Shown here: positions 34,648 through 47,430 of the stretch, in pieces
How the letters are laid out: each line of letters starts with the position of its first letter
Position numbering within the stretch: the stretch's first letter is position 1
DNA from: Phyto melanocephala
Lineage: Eukaryota; Arthropoda; Insecta; Diptera; Rhinophoridae
Assembly (NCBI GenBank): GCA_941918925.1
Contig: OW799236.1
Location: 86,702,213 to 86,766,212, forward strand
Reading direction: 5' to 3'
DNA length: 64,000 nt
Notes under the pieces: generated by a model
Database searches by the model: none
Seen by the model: only the letters and a program-made list of their open reading frames with translations
Told to the model about the DNA's origin: nothing
Made by a program: the position numbers and the translations under genes

Positions 34648-37080
34648 TTTGTGTGCGTTTTGACTCAAAATTGGTAATTAAATTTGTTTTCCTATTGGTT
34701 TTTGACAATAAATAACAAATATGATTTAAGCAATTAAATACACTAACACTGACTATATAAACTGGACCAAATATTGGATAGAAAACAAATCTAATAATAT
34801 TCTTAATATAAAGAACCATAGTGCAATATTCAAATATTTATATTTTTATTCTTTTTCGTTAGAAAAATAAATAAAAAAAACAACAAAAATGATAAATAAT
34901 CATTATAAAATTTGTTTTTTTTTTTTTTTTGTTCATCCAAATATTAACGCAGATGCTGCCATGAAAAGTTACATTTACATTCCAAATCATTTGTATATTT
35001 CCCGTTTTCCTTTCAACTATGAGAAGTAAAATATAATGCATCCATTAAGTAAAAGAAATGGAAAATTATGGTGAAACGTGTACATTTTCACGGTTTATTA
35101 TATTTAATGTTAACTTTTGTGCGTAAAGATGGGAAGAAAAACATAATAAATATTACCGAAAACAAAATAAAAACAAAAATGTTTCTTCCTTTTTTTAAAA
35201 CAAACAAATTGTGGTTTTTTGTTATAAAAAAAAAACATCTGAAACAGAAAGAATTAAGAATAAAGCAACATGAGACGGAAGCAATAAAATTTGCAATCAT
35301 TTATCTTTCCGTTTTATTTTTTTGGAGGGTGTCTTTACAAATGACGAACAATAATAAAAAAAAAAAAATAAATTCAACAAAAAAATGTGTCTTTAAAAAA
35401 CTGTTTGTAATGTCATTTGTTATAATTATTTACCTAATAAGAACATGATAACGTCTACGTGATGCTTGTTTGCCTCAAAATATGTAAATTTGGAATTTTC
35501 AACAATGTCAGATTACTTGCAAGTATGTACGTTGGTGTAGTTAAGTGTACGAATATAATTGCATGTTTATTTGATTTTTATCTAATCAATATAAATAAAA
35601 TTTAACAATACTCATAGCGATTTCGATTCTAACTATTATTTATTACATATGTAAGTTGTTCTCTAAGAAAAATGTGAATTTAGTAGTGCTTTTCCCGAAA
35701 CATCTCGCATTTTTAATTATACACACATTACAAAAACCTTTTTTTATTAAATCTGTTAACAGCTTCGCCAGTAAATTTCTCCACAAAATACCCTTAAAGT
35801 ATTTCACTTTACCATGTACTACATTAAATTACCTACGAAATGTAATGCAAAGTAAACACTTAAATAATATTGAAGTTTATTTTACTTGCACTGTAGGTAA
35901 GTAAGTTTGCATAACATTAAAATGCAGAACATTTAATTAAATCATAAATAAGCATCAATACGTAATTAAACAAACATTAACAGAGACACTATATGAGGCA
36001 TTAACTCCTATCAAAAAAATCCTTTCGCCCCATAAACACACACACACACACATATGAAATGAGCAATCAAATGGTAAAATTTCAATCAAAAACAAAAACC
36101 AGCTTTTCTCACCACCACTACTTGCATTGTGTGTGTGTTTGTGGATGTATGTTATGCAGCCATATAATGGTCAGTTTATCTTTTTTCCAGAGACATTTAA
36201 TAAGCACCCAAGTAAAATTGAATTTAATTAAGTGTCTCAATAGATAAATATCCTCTTACCCCCCATTTGAAGTAAAAACTGCTCAAACCCTCTATCAATT
36301 GCAAAGTTTTTATAAGAGAAAAATAAACAAAGTATTGCATACTTTACGGGTGGCCAGTTAGTAACAAACATATTATACATACGCAGTTATTTAAAATTGC
36401 ATTACATTTCAATTACATACTTGGCAATGGAATCTATCATGCACATTGACTCATCATGTTATAGTGCCAACAAAATTGCGTGGGTTGTTAAAAAAGTTTC
36501 TGATTTAACTTTCTTTTATGAGAATTTTAAAATGTATTTCTTCGGTCATAGGGTCTGCAATACTTACAGCCATTTTTTTTCAACGTGAAATATTGAAAAT
36601 AAAAACCATTGGCACAATAAAGAAACCTTTTGCCATCATTTTTATTTTGATAACAAAAAACTACTTTCGATTAAAAATAATGTGAACAAAACTTTATTAA
36701 AGTGCATTTGGCGAATGATGTTAATGAGCATCACGTTATTTATTTTCAGTAACTTTGATATTTTATATCTGTATGAGCGATCAATTGATAAGAATAACCA
36801 GTGATATTAATTGTTTTTATATTCGAACTTTTTTTGAAATGACGAGTTCTGAAAATTGATTCCGGTAGAACAGACCAACAAAATATATACGTGCTGGAGT
36901 CTTGAAAATACTTCAATTTTAGTTATAAAATTGTTCATTGTCCTTTTGCCTGTTAGCGCAATATATATCAATATATGAAACTATTTACGCCTTCTATTCC
37001 TCACATGACAATATTTTTTTGTTCTATTGTAATAAATTGTAAAAAAGTCCCTAAAAGGGGGAGAGCGGAATGAAATGTTC
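34648..37080. other. No gene recognised
   Basis: Very AT-rich, with poly-T and poly-A runs (34915-34930, 35355-35370) and a short CA repeat at 36038-36053. The 126-codon frame at 35068-35448 is dominated by Lys, Phe and Ile and looks like chance. Confidence 0.6.
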
Positions 37081-37084
37081 TACA

Positions 37085-37766
37085 TAATATTGGCCAAAAC
37101 TTAGCACAAACAGCAGCCGAGCTCCAGATCGCTTAGAAAGGTTTTTGTTCAGATCTTAATTCCATGATTTAGACACTGAGCCATTATAATGTAATAGGAA
37201 ATGATAAAGCGAATAAACTGGTGATAAATATGGTAAATCTAGGAGTGGAAATGCAAGCATTTGAAAAGGAAAAAAAAGCAATTTGAGAGGAGGCAGTAAG
37301 AAGCTGACGTACTGTGAAATAATGAAACAAATAAAGAATGACTAAAATGCTGTGGATCCCACGAATAAGAATCGTACAAAGAGAATTCTAAAACTAAGAA
37401 AACATGAATTAAATAAGATGATGGATAAGTATACAACGACCACTGATGCAGCTGTCTGGATAGGGAGAAGGAGGAATCGGTTTTCCACCTTCTCTGCGAA
37501 TGTCCTGCAATGGCGGCTTAGAGACATAAACTTCTGGGCGAACATGTACTGGATAGCCCCTCTGCGATATCTGAAGTTGGACTGAATGATCTACTGAGAT
37601 ACTTTTCGGCCACGGGGTGGATCTAGTACCCTTACTCTTGGATCTATTCTGAGATACATTGGAACTGACGAGTGATATGGTCCTGTTAAAACGGTGTCAT
37701 ACAGACTCCACTTGACTGTTTGCGTGCAGTGAACTACCACGTTAACCAACCAACCAACCAACCACT
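37085..37766 (+). pseudogene. LINE RNase H end with (AACC)n tail
   Basis: HYNVIGNDKANKLVINMVN at 37182 onward is the end of an RNase H domain. After shifts the frame ends ISEVGLNDLLRYFSATGWI* (stop 37624-37626), the usual C-terminus of I/R1-like ORF2 proteins. A ~115-bp 3' UTR finishes in five AACC units (37743-37763). 5'-truncated and inactivated. Confidence 0.8.
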
Positions 37767-38219
37767 TTCGTTCTTGCTAAGAGAGTACAACAAGCTATTC
37801 TATTCAAGTCAATGGATTCGATATCCTAACAGACTTTTAAATAGTTTATATTAGTTACATAATTTTAGGTTATTCAAAATAAAATTATTTAATATTTGAC
37901 ATTATTAACGTTCAAAGAGAAATCAATTTAATAATTAAGTTTATTATACTGAATACAAATTCTTTAAAACGGGTCAGAGTTGGCACAATTGTTTCTGAAA
38001 GCTTTGACAGATAGTGGATAGAAATTACTTGTAGATTGAGATGGTACATAAAAAGAGATGTTAACAGCAAAAAATACATCTTATTTTATAGAATTAAAAA
38101 CATACGTGACAATTAGTATCGTTCTTAGCGTTGGTAGCTTTATAAGAAAAAGTCTACTAGTACCACTGTAGTTCTCAAAGACAAAATATCAAAATTGGGT
38201 TTTTGCAGATTTAATGCTA

Positions 38220-38930
38220 TTGTTGTAAACGCTGTATGTTAGATTCAAAACTACTCCACCATACTCTATAATAGGTCTAACCAGAGAAGTATACAATTGT
38301 TTTTTTTTGTATAGGGGACCGTAAACTCCTCCGCCCAGCGTTAGATAAATCAATGTACAGCACGTGCTTTGTTAACAGTAAAAGAGATATGTTGAATACA
38401 GTTCAGCTTAAGATCTAATAAATTCGGGAACGGTTTTTTGTCTGTCTAGAGCAAGATCGATTCAAGTTTGACATAGTGTCTACTTTAAAGTTCTTACGTC
38501 TAATACGCTCAAACGCAGGAAACTAACAAACTTAATGTTTCAAAAGTCTGTCAGTCACATGGTAGCTTAATAAATTCTTTTCTCCTCTGAACGTATAATT
38601 TCCAATTATGCCGTGTTATCTTGTTATCCGTATTATCTTTAGACGTTCGCATGAGATTACAGTGCACTCTAAGATTTAACCTTTTCATACATTAGGATCT
38701 CAACAACTGATTGGCAATCCTTAAAGTCTCCTTTTAAGTCTCTCCTATCCATTTAATACCATAAATGTCATATTCTTAGCCTGGAATACAGTTTTGTGAT
38801 CTGGTAGACGGAAATATTTACGTCTGTTAGATTAAGATTACACCAAAACTCAAAGACATCTAAGTGATGCTTATAACTAAGAAATATTTTTGGGTCGTCA
38901 GCATACATTAGAAAAGCCGAGAATTTAAGT
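38220..38930 (-). pseudogene. LINE (Jockey-like) RT relic
   Basis: The minus strand reads LMYADDPKIFLSYKHHLDVF (motif C, YADD at 38893-38908) and at the other end YTSLVRPIIEYGGVVLNL (thumb). The middle is worn by stops and shifts. No tail identified. Confidence 0.78.
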
Positions 38931-38934
38931 GCAT

Positions 38935-40090
38935 TTAGCAGATTATTCCTAGATAGGGAAATAGCTAAATATGTACCAAGATGACTAGCGTGCGGGTCTG
39001 GGTATCAGTCTTGCAGAAAATTACGCGTTATTTTCTGTGCTTTCTCTTTTCAACTTAACTTAACCTCACGTATTTATTTAATACAAAAACATATTCGAAA
39101 TAGTTTCGTTCTGAAGAAGAACATAAAGCGGAAGATGTGATTATAGAGTATTTTCTATGTGAATATGACATATGGGTAATTCCATGAATATGACAAACAC
39201 GACTGTAAAAACGAAAACTCTCAATAACGGTTTAATGATTAAAAAAAACACTAAAATTTTACTATGCGCAGGTATTTAGAGCTTATTAAATTATTTTAAG
39301 AGCAATAATAAGAGTTTAATCTGACTATCTCTTGGTAAAATGTCCAGCCCATTTCAAAGACAAAAACAAATTCATTCGTTTTCATGTTATGACAAGCACT
39401 TTATAAATGTCTCTCAAACTACATATTCATTAAGGGAAAAAGTTAGAATTTAACTAGTTTGTAGTAGGCTAAGGTGACAGTTAAAACTTAGCACCTTATT
39501 TAGAATTTAACTTTTTTCTTAACATATATACCTAAGAATACTATTAGAGAAAAATCTGTCACGTACGATATGTAACGAACGATATTAAACTATATTTATT
39601 ATAAAATCATTTAAAGATTGTTTTCAATTAAGTGTGATGGATTTTAAATAAAAAATATCTCTTAAGATTCCCAGATTTTTCTCCATATATACTCCATATA
39701 TACTTCGAAATCACTTCTGTTTTATGTCATATACGATATATTCTTATTTTTCTGGATATTTTTGACAATAATGATTCGAATAAAGTTAATTGTTTTAAAT
39801 AAAGTTCCCTCTGAATGAAACATAAAGATCTAATTTTGTTTCACTTACTCTTACTTTTGCAAAAATTATTAAACTTTATAGGAGTACAAATGTCACGTAC
39901 GATGACATGGAATCGCCCATATAACAAAGGACATATTGTTGATTTTGTTTAATCGAGACTAGCGGCATTATAAGCTTAATATTTAACATTAATAGAAGGC
40001 GGGAAAGGTTCCAGGATAATAGTTATTTTAACGCAGAAAAAAAGAAATCAAGTTTCTTTTTTTTTAATATTATTACCAACTACGACTTAC
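38935..40090. other. No gene recognised
   Basis: AT-rich DNA without ORFs or repeats matched in the window. Confidence 0.6.
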
Positions 40091-40093
40091 TTA

Positions 40094-40565
40094 AGCTAAA
40101 AGTCCATACCACGCGCTCTCGCGTCAACGCATTATATGCATTTTATACCTCATACACTTTCTGCATTTCAAGTTACATACCACGCTTTTTTGCGCATTAA
40201 AAATTTTTTTAACAATTTAATTTTATTTTTGCAAAAAATTTTAAACTCACAACAGTATTTCCTACTTTTTAAAACTATTTTTCTATCAAATAGAAAATCA
40301 AATAAATACACAATACAAACATAATTATCGATAAAATTAAAAATAAAATGTAATTAGTCATCCCTGGCATTCAAACTCATTTGGGTTGTTCTCTCGCCGC
40401 TCATGACGTTTAAACAAGTACATAACTAAAACCTAGTTTTTGCGTTGTATGCGTCAGAGCGTCCTACGCTTTGTGTTCTGTATCTTCCAACTACATAAAT
40501 TCAACTTTTTTGAGAGAGGCGTACGACGCAAAAGAGCGTAGAATGCGTGGTGTGGACTTTCAGCT
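40094..40565. mobile_element. PIF/Harbinger-like MITE (family M4), TTA duplication
   Basis: Ends AGCTAAAAGTCCATACCACG and AGCTGAAAGTCCACACCACG (reverse strand), flanked by TTA at 40091-40093 and 40566-40568. GCG/CGC-rich subterminal stretches stand out from the AT-rich surroundings. The ORF starting at 40471 overlaps the right end and is not a gene. Confidence 0.82.
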
Positions 40566-40569
40566 TTAT

Positions 40570-41910
40570 TTAATTTACGATTTATGTATGTTGCCACCCT
40601 TCTTTTTTATGTCAACACAAAGTCACCTTAAAGTACATATTTTAGTCAAGCCAATCGATACTGACAGTCTATTTGTTTTTTCTTTATATTGAAAATACAA
40701 ATTAAAGAAGAGTTTTTTCTAAGAGCACATTTTATGATCTTTTACACACTACCCACGCAACATAACATTGCATTTATCTCTCTACATCTTCTCATTTCCT
40801 CTAAACATTGCTTAAATGTCAATGTTGTTTTATGCATTTGTCCAAATATTGTCTTATGCGTACAATTGAAAATATGGAAAATTATGTGTTATTATTTTGT
40901 GGTTTGACATTTGTGGCCAGTTAGTTGGGTTTTGTGGCCAAATGCCCAAACAGCCTAAAAGTAGATCAAACCCTACAAATATTATTCATACAAACATATT
41001 TGAAGTGATGACAAACGTATGTAAATGCGTTGTGATACGAATGTGCATTTCATTTCAATGCATTTCATTCGAATCCATTAAAATTGCATTTGATTATGCT
41101 TTGCAGTGTACTGTTTGAAATTAATGTAGACTGTAACTTAGTTGGCAGGGCGAGAGTTTTGGAGAAGTGTGTTATTCAGCCGGTGGTAGTCAGTCATTGA
41201 ATGCAGTTGTATTGGAGTAAGATAAACAAAACTGAAATAACATGTTCATTACAGACAATACTTAAGGATAATTATATACGTTAGTATGGATATGAATATC
41301 AACGTACATACATTCATAAATGTTTAACAGTCATAAATTGCTAGTTACTGAAAATACATATGTGAGTATGAATGTTTGTAGTGTATGAATGATTTGTATG
41401 AATTGACAGATCAAATGGTCATTTCATTGAATGCGTTTGTAGGCACATTGTAGTTGCCATTTATTGCATGTTTAAATGCACTTCATTTAATGAAATAATC
41501 AACATTAACGATAAGGTCGTAGAAATAAAGGGAAACTTAGAAGGGCATTGTTGATTGATTGTCAGAATGAATGATACGAAAAAACTATTCGAAACAACTA
41601 GGAAATTTTTAGGTAAGTCCAAAGTAGCACTCAATAGTATTCCTTTCGAAATTTTAAAGTGTTGTATTTAGAAAATTATTTTAAGAGATCCGTCAACAGA
41701 ATGAAATTCCAAATGATTGGCTTCATGGAATTTTTGTCGAATTAAGCAAAAAAATTTGACTTAACCAATTGAAAAAATTATAGAGAGATTACAAGCCTGT
41801 TTATCGTATAAACGAAAAAATCGCGATGAGTCTAAGCAAGCAGCTTGTAGGACATGTTTGGACCATACTAACGCAATAAGAATTAAAGCGGAACAGAAAA
41901 TATAATGACA
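40570..41910. other. No gene recognised
   Basis: AT-rich; frames at 40689-40907 and 40897-41118 are unassigned. Around 41780-41890 the plus strand reads LSYKRKNRDESKQAACRTC and may continue beyond Helitron 2, but I cannot name a family. Confidence 0.4.
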
Positions 41911-41911
41911 A

Positions 41912-42624
41912 TCTATATATATCAAAGTGAAACTCTGTTTGTCTGTGTGAGTATGTTAGCTATAGGCTCTGAAACCGTAAAGCCGATCAGACTCAAACTT
42001 TGGCAAGTTGTTGTATACATTCCAGGGAGTGTTTATGGGTGGCAAAAAGTGGGCGGGGCTACGCCCACCTACATAAAAATTAAATACGCCCTTGCACTTC
42101 ACCGATTTTTATGAAACTTTGCACAAATATTGAACTCTTATAATTATATAATTTGGTGATTATAAAAGAGGGCAGGGCCACGCCCATAAAGAAAAGTAAT
42201 CATTTTTAGCTACTTGAACTTCGCCGATTTTTCTGAAGCTTTGCACACATATTGAGCTGTCACCCCCATTAAAACTAAACTATTATTTTCAGCTATTTCC
42301 ATGCATTCCAATGGTTCCCACCGATTTGCCTTTCAGCTTTAAACGACTACAGTTTCCAGTTCGTCTTGCCTTCGCTATTACCATCAACAAAGCACAAGGA
42401 CAATCTCTGCGTATTGCAGGATTAAATTTGGATAATCTATGCTTTTCATGTGGCCAGCTATACGTCGCATGCTTTAGAGTGGGAAGACCAAAAAATTTGT
42501 TAATTTTTACAGCTTACATTACATTAAATATTAATAAAATAATTTTTTTTAATATATTCAATTAAAATTCAGAATGCATTTTTATTCACTATAGGGCGTA
42601 GCAACATGCGCCGGCCTTGGCTAG
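41912..42624 (+). mobile_element. Helitron 2, deletion derivative with helicase end
   Basis: Starts TCTATATATATCAAAGTGAA after an A and ends GGCTAG before a T. The hairpin GGCG/CGCC lies just before the end (42595-42612). It shares 5' sequence, GGGCGGGGC repeat units and the GAATGCATTTTTATTCA segment before the hairpin with Helitron 1, but keeps a piece of the autonomous element's helicase. Confidence 0.9.
42311..42565 (+). pseudogene. Helitron (Pif1-like) helicase C-terminal fragment
   Basis: LPFSFKRLQFPVRLAFAITI, then NKAQGQSL and GQLYVACFRVGRPKNL, match the last conserved motifs of Pif1-family helicases in RepHel proteins (the usual motif has S where this copy has F). The rest of the RepHel protein is absent. 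Confidence 0.88.
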
Positions 42625-42625
42625 T

Positions 42626-43379
42626 CTAATATATAACTTACTTTCGTTGATAATTCAACGATGTAATGCTTTAGGAAAAGTTACTTGATTTGATTAAGGT
42701 AAAATATCAGGGATTTCATTGTAGAGCCTTACATAAATTATCGGATTACTTTGCCTCAAAAACAATTGTATGACAAATGTGTTCGTTGTTCTCTAACTTT
42801 TTTTCTTAGTTGTTGCAAAGTTATCAATGACACGTTTGTTGATAAGAATCGTGGAACCGAATGGGGTTTGAGAAATCATCGTGAGACCCAAATTGGTTTG
42901 AGAATCAATGCTGCAAATACAAGAAGAATTATTATAGCGATTCATAACCTATCTACAATCGAACAAGAAGAGATTAATTTGTGGTCTTGAAAGCATGGTT
43001 GCATCTGAAGTTAGTGCAAAGGTAAATATTGAGTCTAGATTAGGAAAAGCCAACAGATGTTTTAAAACTCAAAACTGCAAAGCTTTACAAACCGCTTGAA
43101 AAGCTTAACAGAAGATGCAAGATTAAACCAGTTGTAACTAAAACTTTAAAGGGAAATTGAAAATGGATTTGGAGTACCTTAACAAAAGGTTCATAATGAA
43201 ATCTATAACGGAAGAGAAAAACGGGTTAGGCGAGATAAAAGCAAAAGCAAACAGTGGAATAACGTGGAGAAATTTGTAGAGACCCTATGCTCCTCTGGAA
43301 GTAAATTGGAAAAGAAGAAGATGATTGTATGATTCTTTAACAGAATCTAGACATGTTATTTTAAGAAATCTAAAAATAA
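42626..43379 (+). other. Unassigned stretch with an 80-codon frame
   Basis: The frame 42751-42990 contains KNRGTEWGLRNHRETQIGLR and NAANTRRIIIAIHNLS, with a less AT-driven composition than its surroundings. It may be part of an unrecognised decayed transposon split by Helitron 2. No domain recognised. Confidence 0.35.
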
Positions 43380-45047
43380 CACAGCCCGACAAAATTAAAA
43401 AAGATTTTTGCTTCTTTAAATTTATCAACTGATTCTAGTTAATTTGGGTGCGCTGAATCTGTAATCAGTTTATCTCTATCAGCTTTAATATTCATGATAT
43501 AGCTTTTTTATACCCTCCACTGTATCAGTTTGTCATTCCGTTTTTTCCGAAAATATTATTTTTTGTGTAATTGCTAGCTGATTAACGTGAATTTTATTTG
43601 TGTAATATTATTCTGAACGTTATTTTTTCTTTTTGCACTCCAATTGCATATCGGAAGTTAGTTGCTTGTAAGAAGTGGTTTATTGCAGTTGGCAACGTTC
43701 TAATCAATGCGAGTTGAATGACTTAATTCGAGATTTGGCCTTATCAAAAGAAGCGTCTAAAGTGTTAGCTTCGAGGTTAAATGATAAGAATTTGTTAGAA
43801 CGTGAAACAAAAATAACTTATTACCGCACTAGGGATAAAGCTTTTTTAACATTTTTTACTAAGGAAGACAATCTGGTGTTTTGTAATAATGTAAATGGTC
43901 TTATGCAGGAAATGGGGCTATCCAAGTATCTACCTAAAGATTGGCGCCTCTTCGTGGACAGTTCCAAGAGAAGTTTGAAGTGCATCTTATTGCACAATGG
44001 TAATGTGTTTGCATCAATTCTAATTGCGCACTCCACAACAGTGAAAGAAGAATATTACAACTTTGCATAGTGATGAAAAAGATAAAATACCAAGACCACC
44101 AATCGATCATTTGTGTTGATCTTAAAATGGTAAATTTTCTTCTTGGACAACAGAGTGGTTATATTAAGTACCCTTGCTTTTTGTGTCTCTGGGATAGCAG
44201 TTGCAAGCAACAACATTGGCGGCAAAAATATTGGCCTACGAGAGAAAAAAATATTGTTGGCGATAAAAATATTCTAAATGAAGCTTTAGTTGCACGTGAA
44301 AATATCTATCGCCCTACCACCGTTGCACATCAAATTAGGACTCATGAAGCAGTTTGTTAGGGCTCTGAATCACGATGGGGAATGTTTTGCATATATTTGC
44401 AGCAAAATGCCTAATCTAAGTAGAGATAAGATTGGAGCAGGAGATTTTGATAAGTCAATGACCGAAACTGAACGAAATGCGTGGACATCATTCGTGCAAA
44501 TTTGGGAAATAAAAAAGCTCCAAATTATGTTTAATTAGTAGAGAATATGCTGGATAAGTTCAGGGACCTTGGCTGCAGCATGAGTATTAAAATCCATTAT
44601 TTGCACAGTCACTTGAACCGATTTCCCGAAAATTTGGGTAATTTAAGCGAAAAACAAGGAGAAAGGTTTCACCAAGATACCAAAATTATGGAGAATCGGT
44701 GCCAGGGAAGGTGGGATTCACATATGATGGCAGACTACTGTTGGAATTTGTAAAGAGACTCTAAGCCGGCTGTTCATTCCAGATTGTCTCTTAAAAGAAG
44801 CTTTACATCCTGTAACTAGAATTATATTTTTATTATGTTTTTAATGCTTTGTGAGAATTTTTATTTATTTAAATAAATCTGTATGAAACAGTTTTACTTC
44901 TTTGTTTTTTTTTAAATTCCTATGGAAAAGATTTAGTTTTTAAATATTTAAAAAAAGACAAACTGATTACAGATTTGAACTCAGCGCACCCAAATTAACT
45001 AGAATCAGTTGGTAAATTCAAAGAAGCAAATTGAGTGTTGGCCTGTG
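43380..45047. mobile_element. 1.7-kb DNA transposon, superfamily unassigned
   Basis: Imperfect TIRs of about 100 bp start CACAGCCCGACA / CACAGGCCAACA and share AACTGATTCTAGTTAATTTG, then GGGTGCGCTGA. Inside lies a broken transposon protein (43675-44756). No clear target duplication remains. A HINE-like 5' piece (TTTTTATACCCTCCACTG) sits at about 43505-43545. Confidence 0.8.
43675..44756 (+). pseudogene. Multi-copy arthropod transposon protein, frameshifted
   Basis: Blocks in order: NDLIRDLALSKEASKVLASR, ITYYRTRDKAFLTFF, LPKDWRLFVDSSKRSLKCIL, LHNGNVFASILIAHS, then (44070 on) IICVDLKMVNFLLGQQSGY, KYPCFLCLWDSSCKQQHW (C-x2-C), a frameshift near 44320, LGLMKQFVRALNHDGECF, and from 44547 LDKFRDLGCSMSIKIHYLHS and EKQGERFHQDTKIMENR, ending DYCWNL. 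I know these blocks as a repeated protein of arthropod genomes, not a host enzyme; its catalytic residues are unknown to me. Dead by several frameshifts and an internal loss. Confidence 0.75.
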
Positions 45048-45456
45048 TATTTGATATAATTATACTATTAGTTATCTCTATACATACAATACATATGTAT
45101 TGTATTTTTCTGTGAACATCGCTCACAATCAATATATTTTAAACGTCTCTGTACCATGAGCTCCTCTATAGTCATTTTGCATAAATATTGTTGTTTGTTT
45201 TAATTACTTAAATTGAATTTCAAGTACTTTAATTTGTCTGTTTAACGAAATCGTTACTTGTGCGATGAATACATGTACTTTTATAAGCAACGACAATGAG
45301 GACAATGAAAGTTATGACATTAATTACACATGAAACCTCTACAGCAATGTCCAACGCAATCCAGGCATTTGCTGTAAGGTAATCTTGTCTTTTAACTAAA
45401 CAGTTCGTCGATCAAACACACAATAGGTATCGGGAACAAATAATGAATGAACGTTA

Positions 45457-46694
45457 TAGCCTTTTTACACTGATCAACATCTTGTAGGAACGCATGGAAT
45501 ATGTTTAAAACATGAAACTTGAATTTACACTTCTTGCATTAATAAAATTTTAATAATTGTAAAACTGCTGCTGTTCCCATACAAAATTGATATAAAATGA
45601 AAGAAAACACTAAGTATTGTATTAATTGTTGATTTGCGAAAACAAAATCAATTATATGAACGACATTATGCAATTAAAAATTCTTTGACTATTAATTTAA
45701 AATAACTGCACATGTATATACATATACATATATACACACATATAATAAAACTTTGACAATGTTTACGTTTTTGTTATACCCTTCACCTGTGGTGCACAAG
45801 GGTATATATAGCTTTGTCATTCCGTTTGTAATTTCTACAATTTTCATTTCCGACCCCATAAAGTATATATTTTCTGAAAGCTTATGAATAGAGGAGTCGA
45901 TTAAGCCCTGACCGTCTGTCCGTCTATCCGTCTGCCCGTCTGTCCGTGTGTTGGTTGAAATCAACTTTTAGAAGCAACTATATGTTCCTCAGATCTGTAT
46001 ATGGTATCAATCTCTTGGAAATATCCAGGAATGAATCGCTATTGAAATTCAGCACAATCGCCCCATAACTTTCTAAGATATGAGCAAAAAACCACGACCA
46101 CCTCGTTTTTTTTCACAATTACAACAACAACATACGTACATACATACATGTAAAAAACATACCAAACAAAAAAAAAATATTAAAAATAAGAAAAAAATAA
46201 TAAAAAAAAACTAAAAAAAAAAATTTTAAAAAAATTAAAAAAAAATTTTTTAGAAATTTTTCTAAAAAAATTTTTTAAAAAAATTTAAAAAAAATAATAA
46301 AATATAAATAATATATTAAATAAAATAAAATAAAATTTTTTTGGCTCAGCTGGGATTCGATGCCACATTTATTCTAACGTGTACGTATGCACGTATTTTA
46401 TATGGGATGAATGGTGTTACAAACAATTGTTATTCCATGACTACACGTTGTGAAGGGTATATAAGATTCGGCACGGCCGAATATAGCACTGTTACTTGTT
46501 TTTATTAAGCTTCGTTTTCTAGTGATAACACCAAAATAATCGAAAGATGTTAAGAGAAATACAATGAGATAGGAACATCTTTAAAAGATGTAAAAAAATG
46601 TTGACACACAAACCTGTACAAATCTTATAGAAAGATGTTAACATCTTTGCGAATTGATGGTAGATATTAAATGTTGATGAGTGTAATAAGGCTA
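45457..46694. mobile_element. PIF/Harbinger-like MITE (M2 copy 2), TTA duplication
   Basis: Ends TAGCCTTTTTACACTGATCA and TAGCCTTATTACACTCATCA (reverse strand), flanked by TTA at 45454-45456 and 46695-46697. It contains the palindrome AAAGATGTTAACATCTTT (46631-46648), the counterpart of that in the copy at 10414. HINE B5 is nested inside; without it the MITE is about 510 bp. Confidence 0.82.
45772..46500 (+). mobile_element. HINE family B copy 5 (B5)
   Basis: TTATACCCTTCACCTGTGG at the 5' end, GACCCCATAAAGTATATA, a (GTCY)n run near 45910-45945 and ATTCGGCACGGCCGAAT with TTACTTGTT at the end. Its centre is a poly-A/T module (about 46150-46370) that is inverted relative to B6. Confidence 0.87.
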
Positions 46695-46697
46695 TTA

Positions 46698-47430
46698 AGG
46701 TGAATTCACCCATTTGTTCTGAACAAAATTTTTTCCGGAGAATAACATTTTTTACTGAGAGTTTTCTGCAGAACGATTCACCCATTTAAGAAAATTTGTC
46801 CGAAAAAACAAAGCTGCCATATAATATAAAATGTAAACAGTTGTACAAAGTGGAAGCACCGCTAGCAAACTATGTAAATAAATGCAAACGTAAATTATTT
46901 CATTAAAATATATATGAAGAAAATGTCGGATAGAAGAAAACTAAAATTATTATTTTTAATTGAAGTGCTTAAAGTCAATTTGTTTGCAAAAGAAATTTAT
47001 AAAAAAAAATCGAAAATAAAAAGAGTCGCTTCTATTTCATTCCATAAACCCTGTTTTAAATAATTATTTTTGTATGCACTATTGCTCATGTCATACAAAC
47101 ATTTTCTTCCTGGTTTTTTAATTCTTCTATTAATTTTTGAGCAATATTTTCATTAAATTTAATTTTAATTGTTAATTTTCGGCAAAAACAATTTTTGTAT
47201 AATAAATGTACTGACACTGTGTGATGTGGCAACCAAATTCAATTTTCATGTAAATATTGAAAAAAAAAATGGCATCCCAATTCAGTTTCTTCTGAACAAG
47301 AATTAAAATTAAACCAATTCAAGAAAAATCTTTCTGAACAAAATAATCTCTCTCTCTCTCAAAAGTAAAACATCAAACTCAATACAAAAAAAATTTGTTC
47401 TGAACTAAAATTTTATGGGTGAATCCAGCT
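46698..47430. mobile_element. PIF/Harbinger-like MITE (M3), TTA duplication
   Basis: Ends AGGTGAATTCACCCAT and AGCTGGATTCACCCAT (reverse strand), flanked by TTA at 46695-46697 and 47431-47433. The subterminal motif TTCTGAACAAAA recurs at both ends. It abuts M2, sharing the same TTA. No ORF. Confidence 0.82.

Noticed and set aside
35068..35448. 126-codon plus-strand frame
   Set aside because: AAA/TTT-driven composition (Lys, Phe, Ile, Asn) and no recognisable motif; expected by chance in such AT-rich DNA.
37342..37545. Minus-strand frame with hydrophobic stretch
   Set aside because: Antisense shadow of the RNase H-bearing LINE end on the plus strand.
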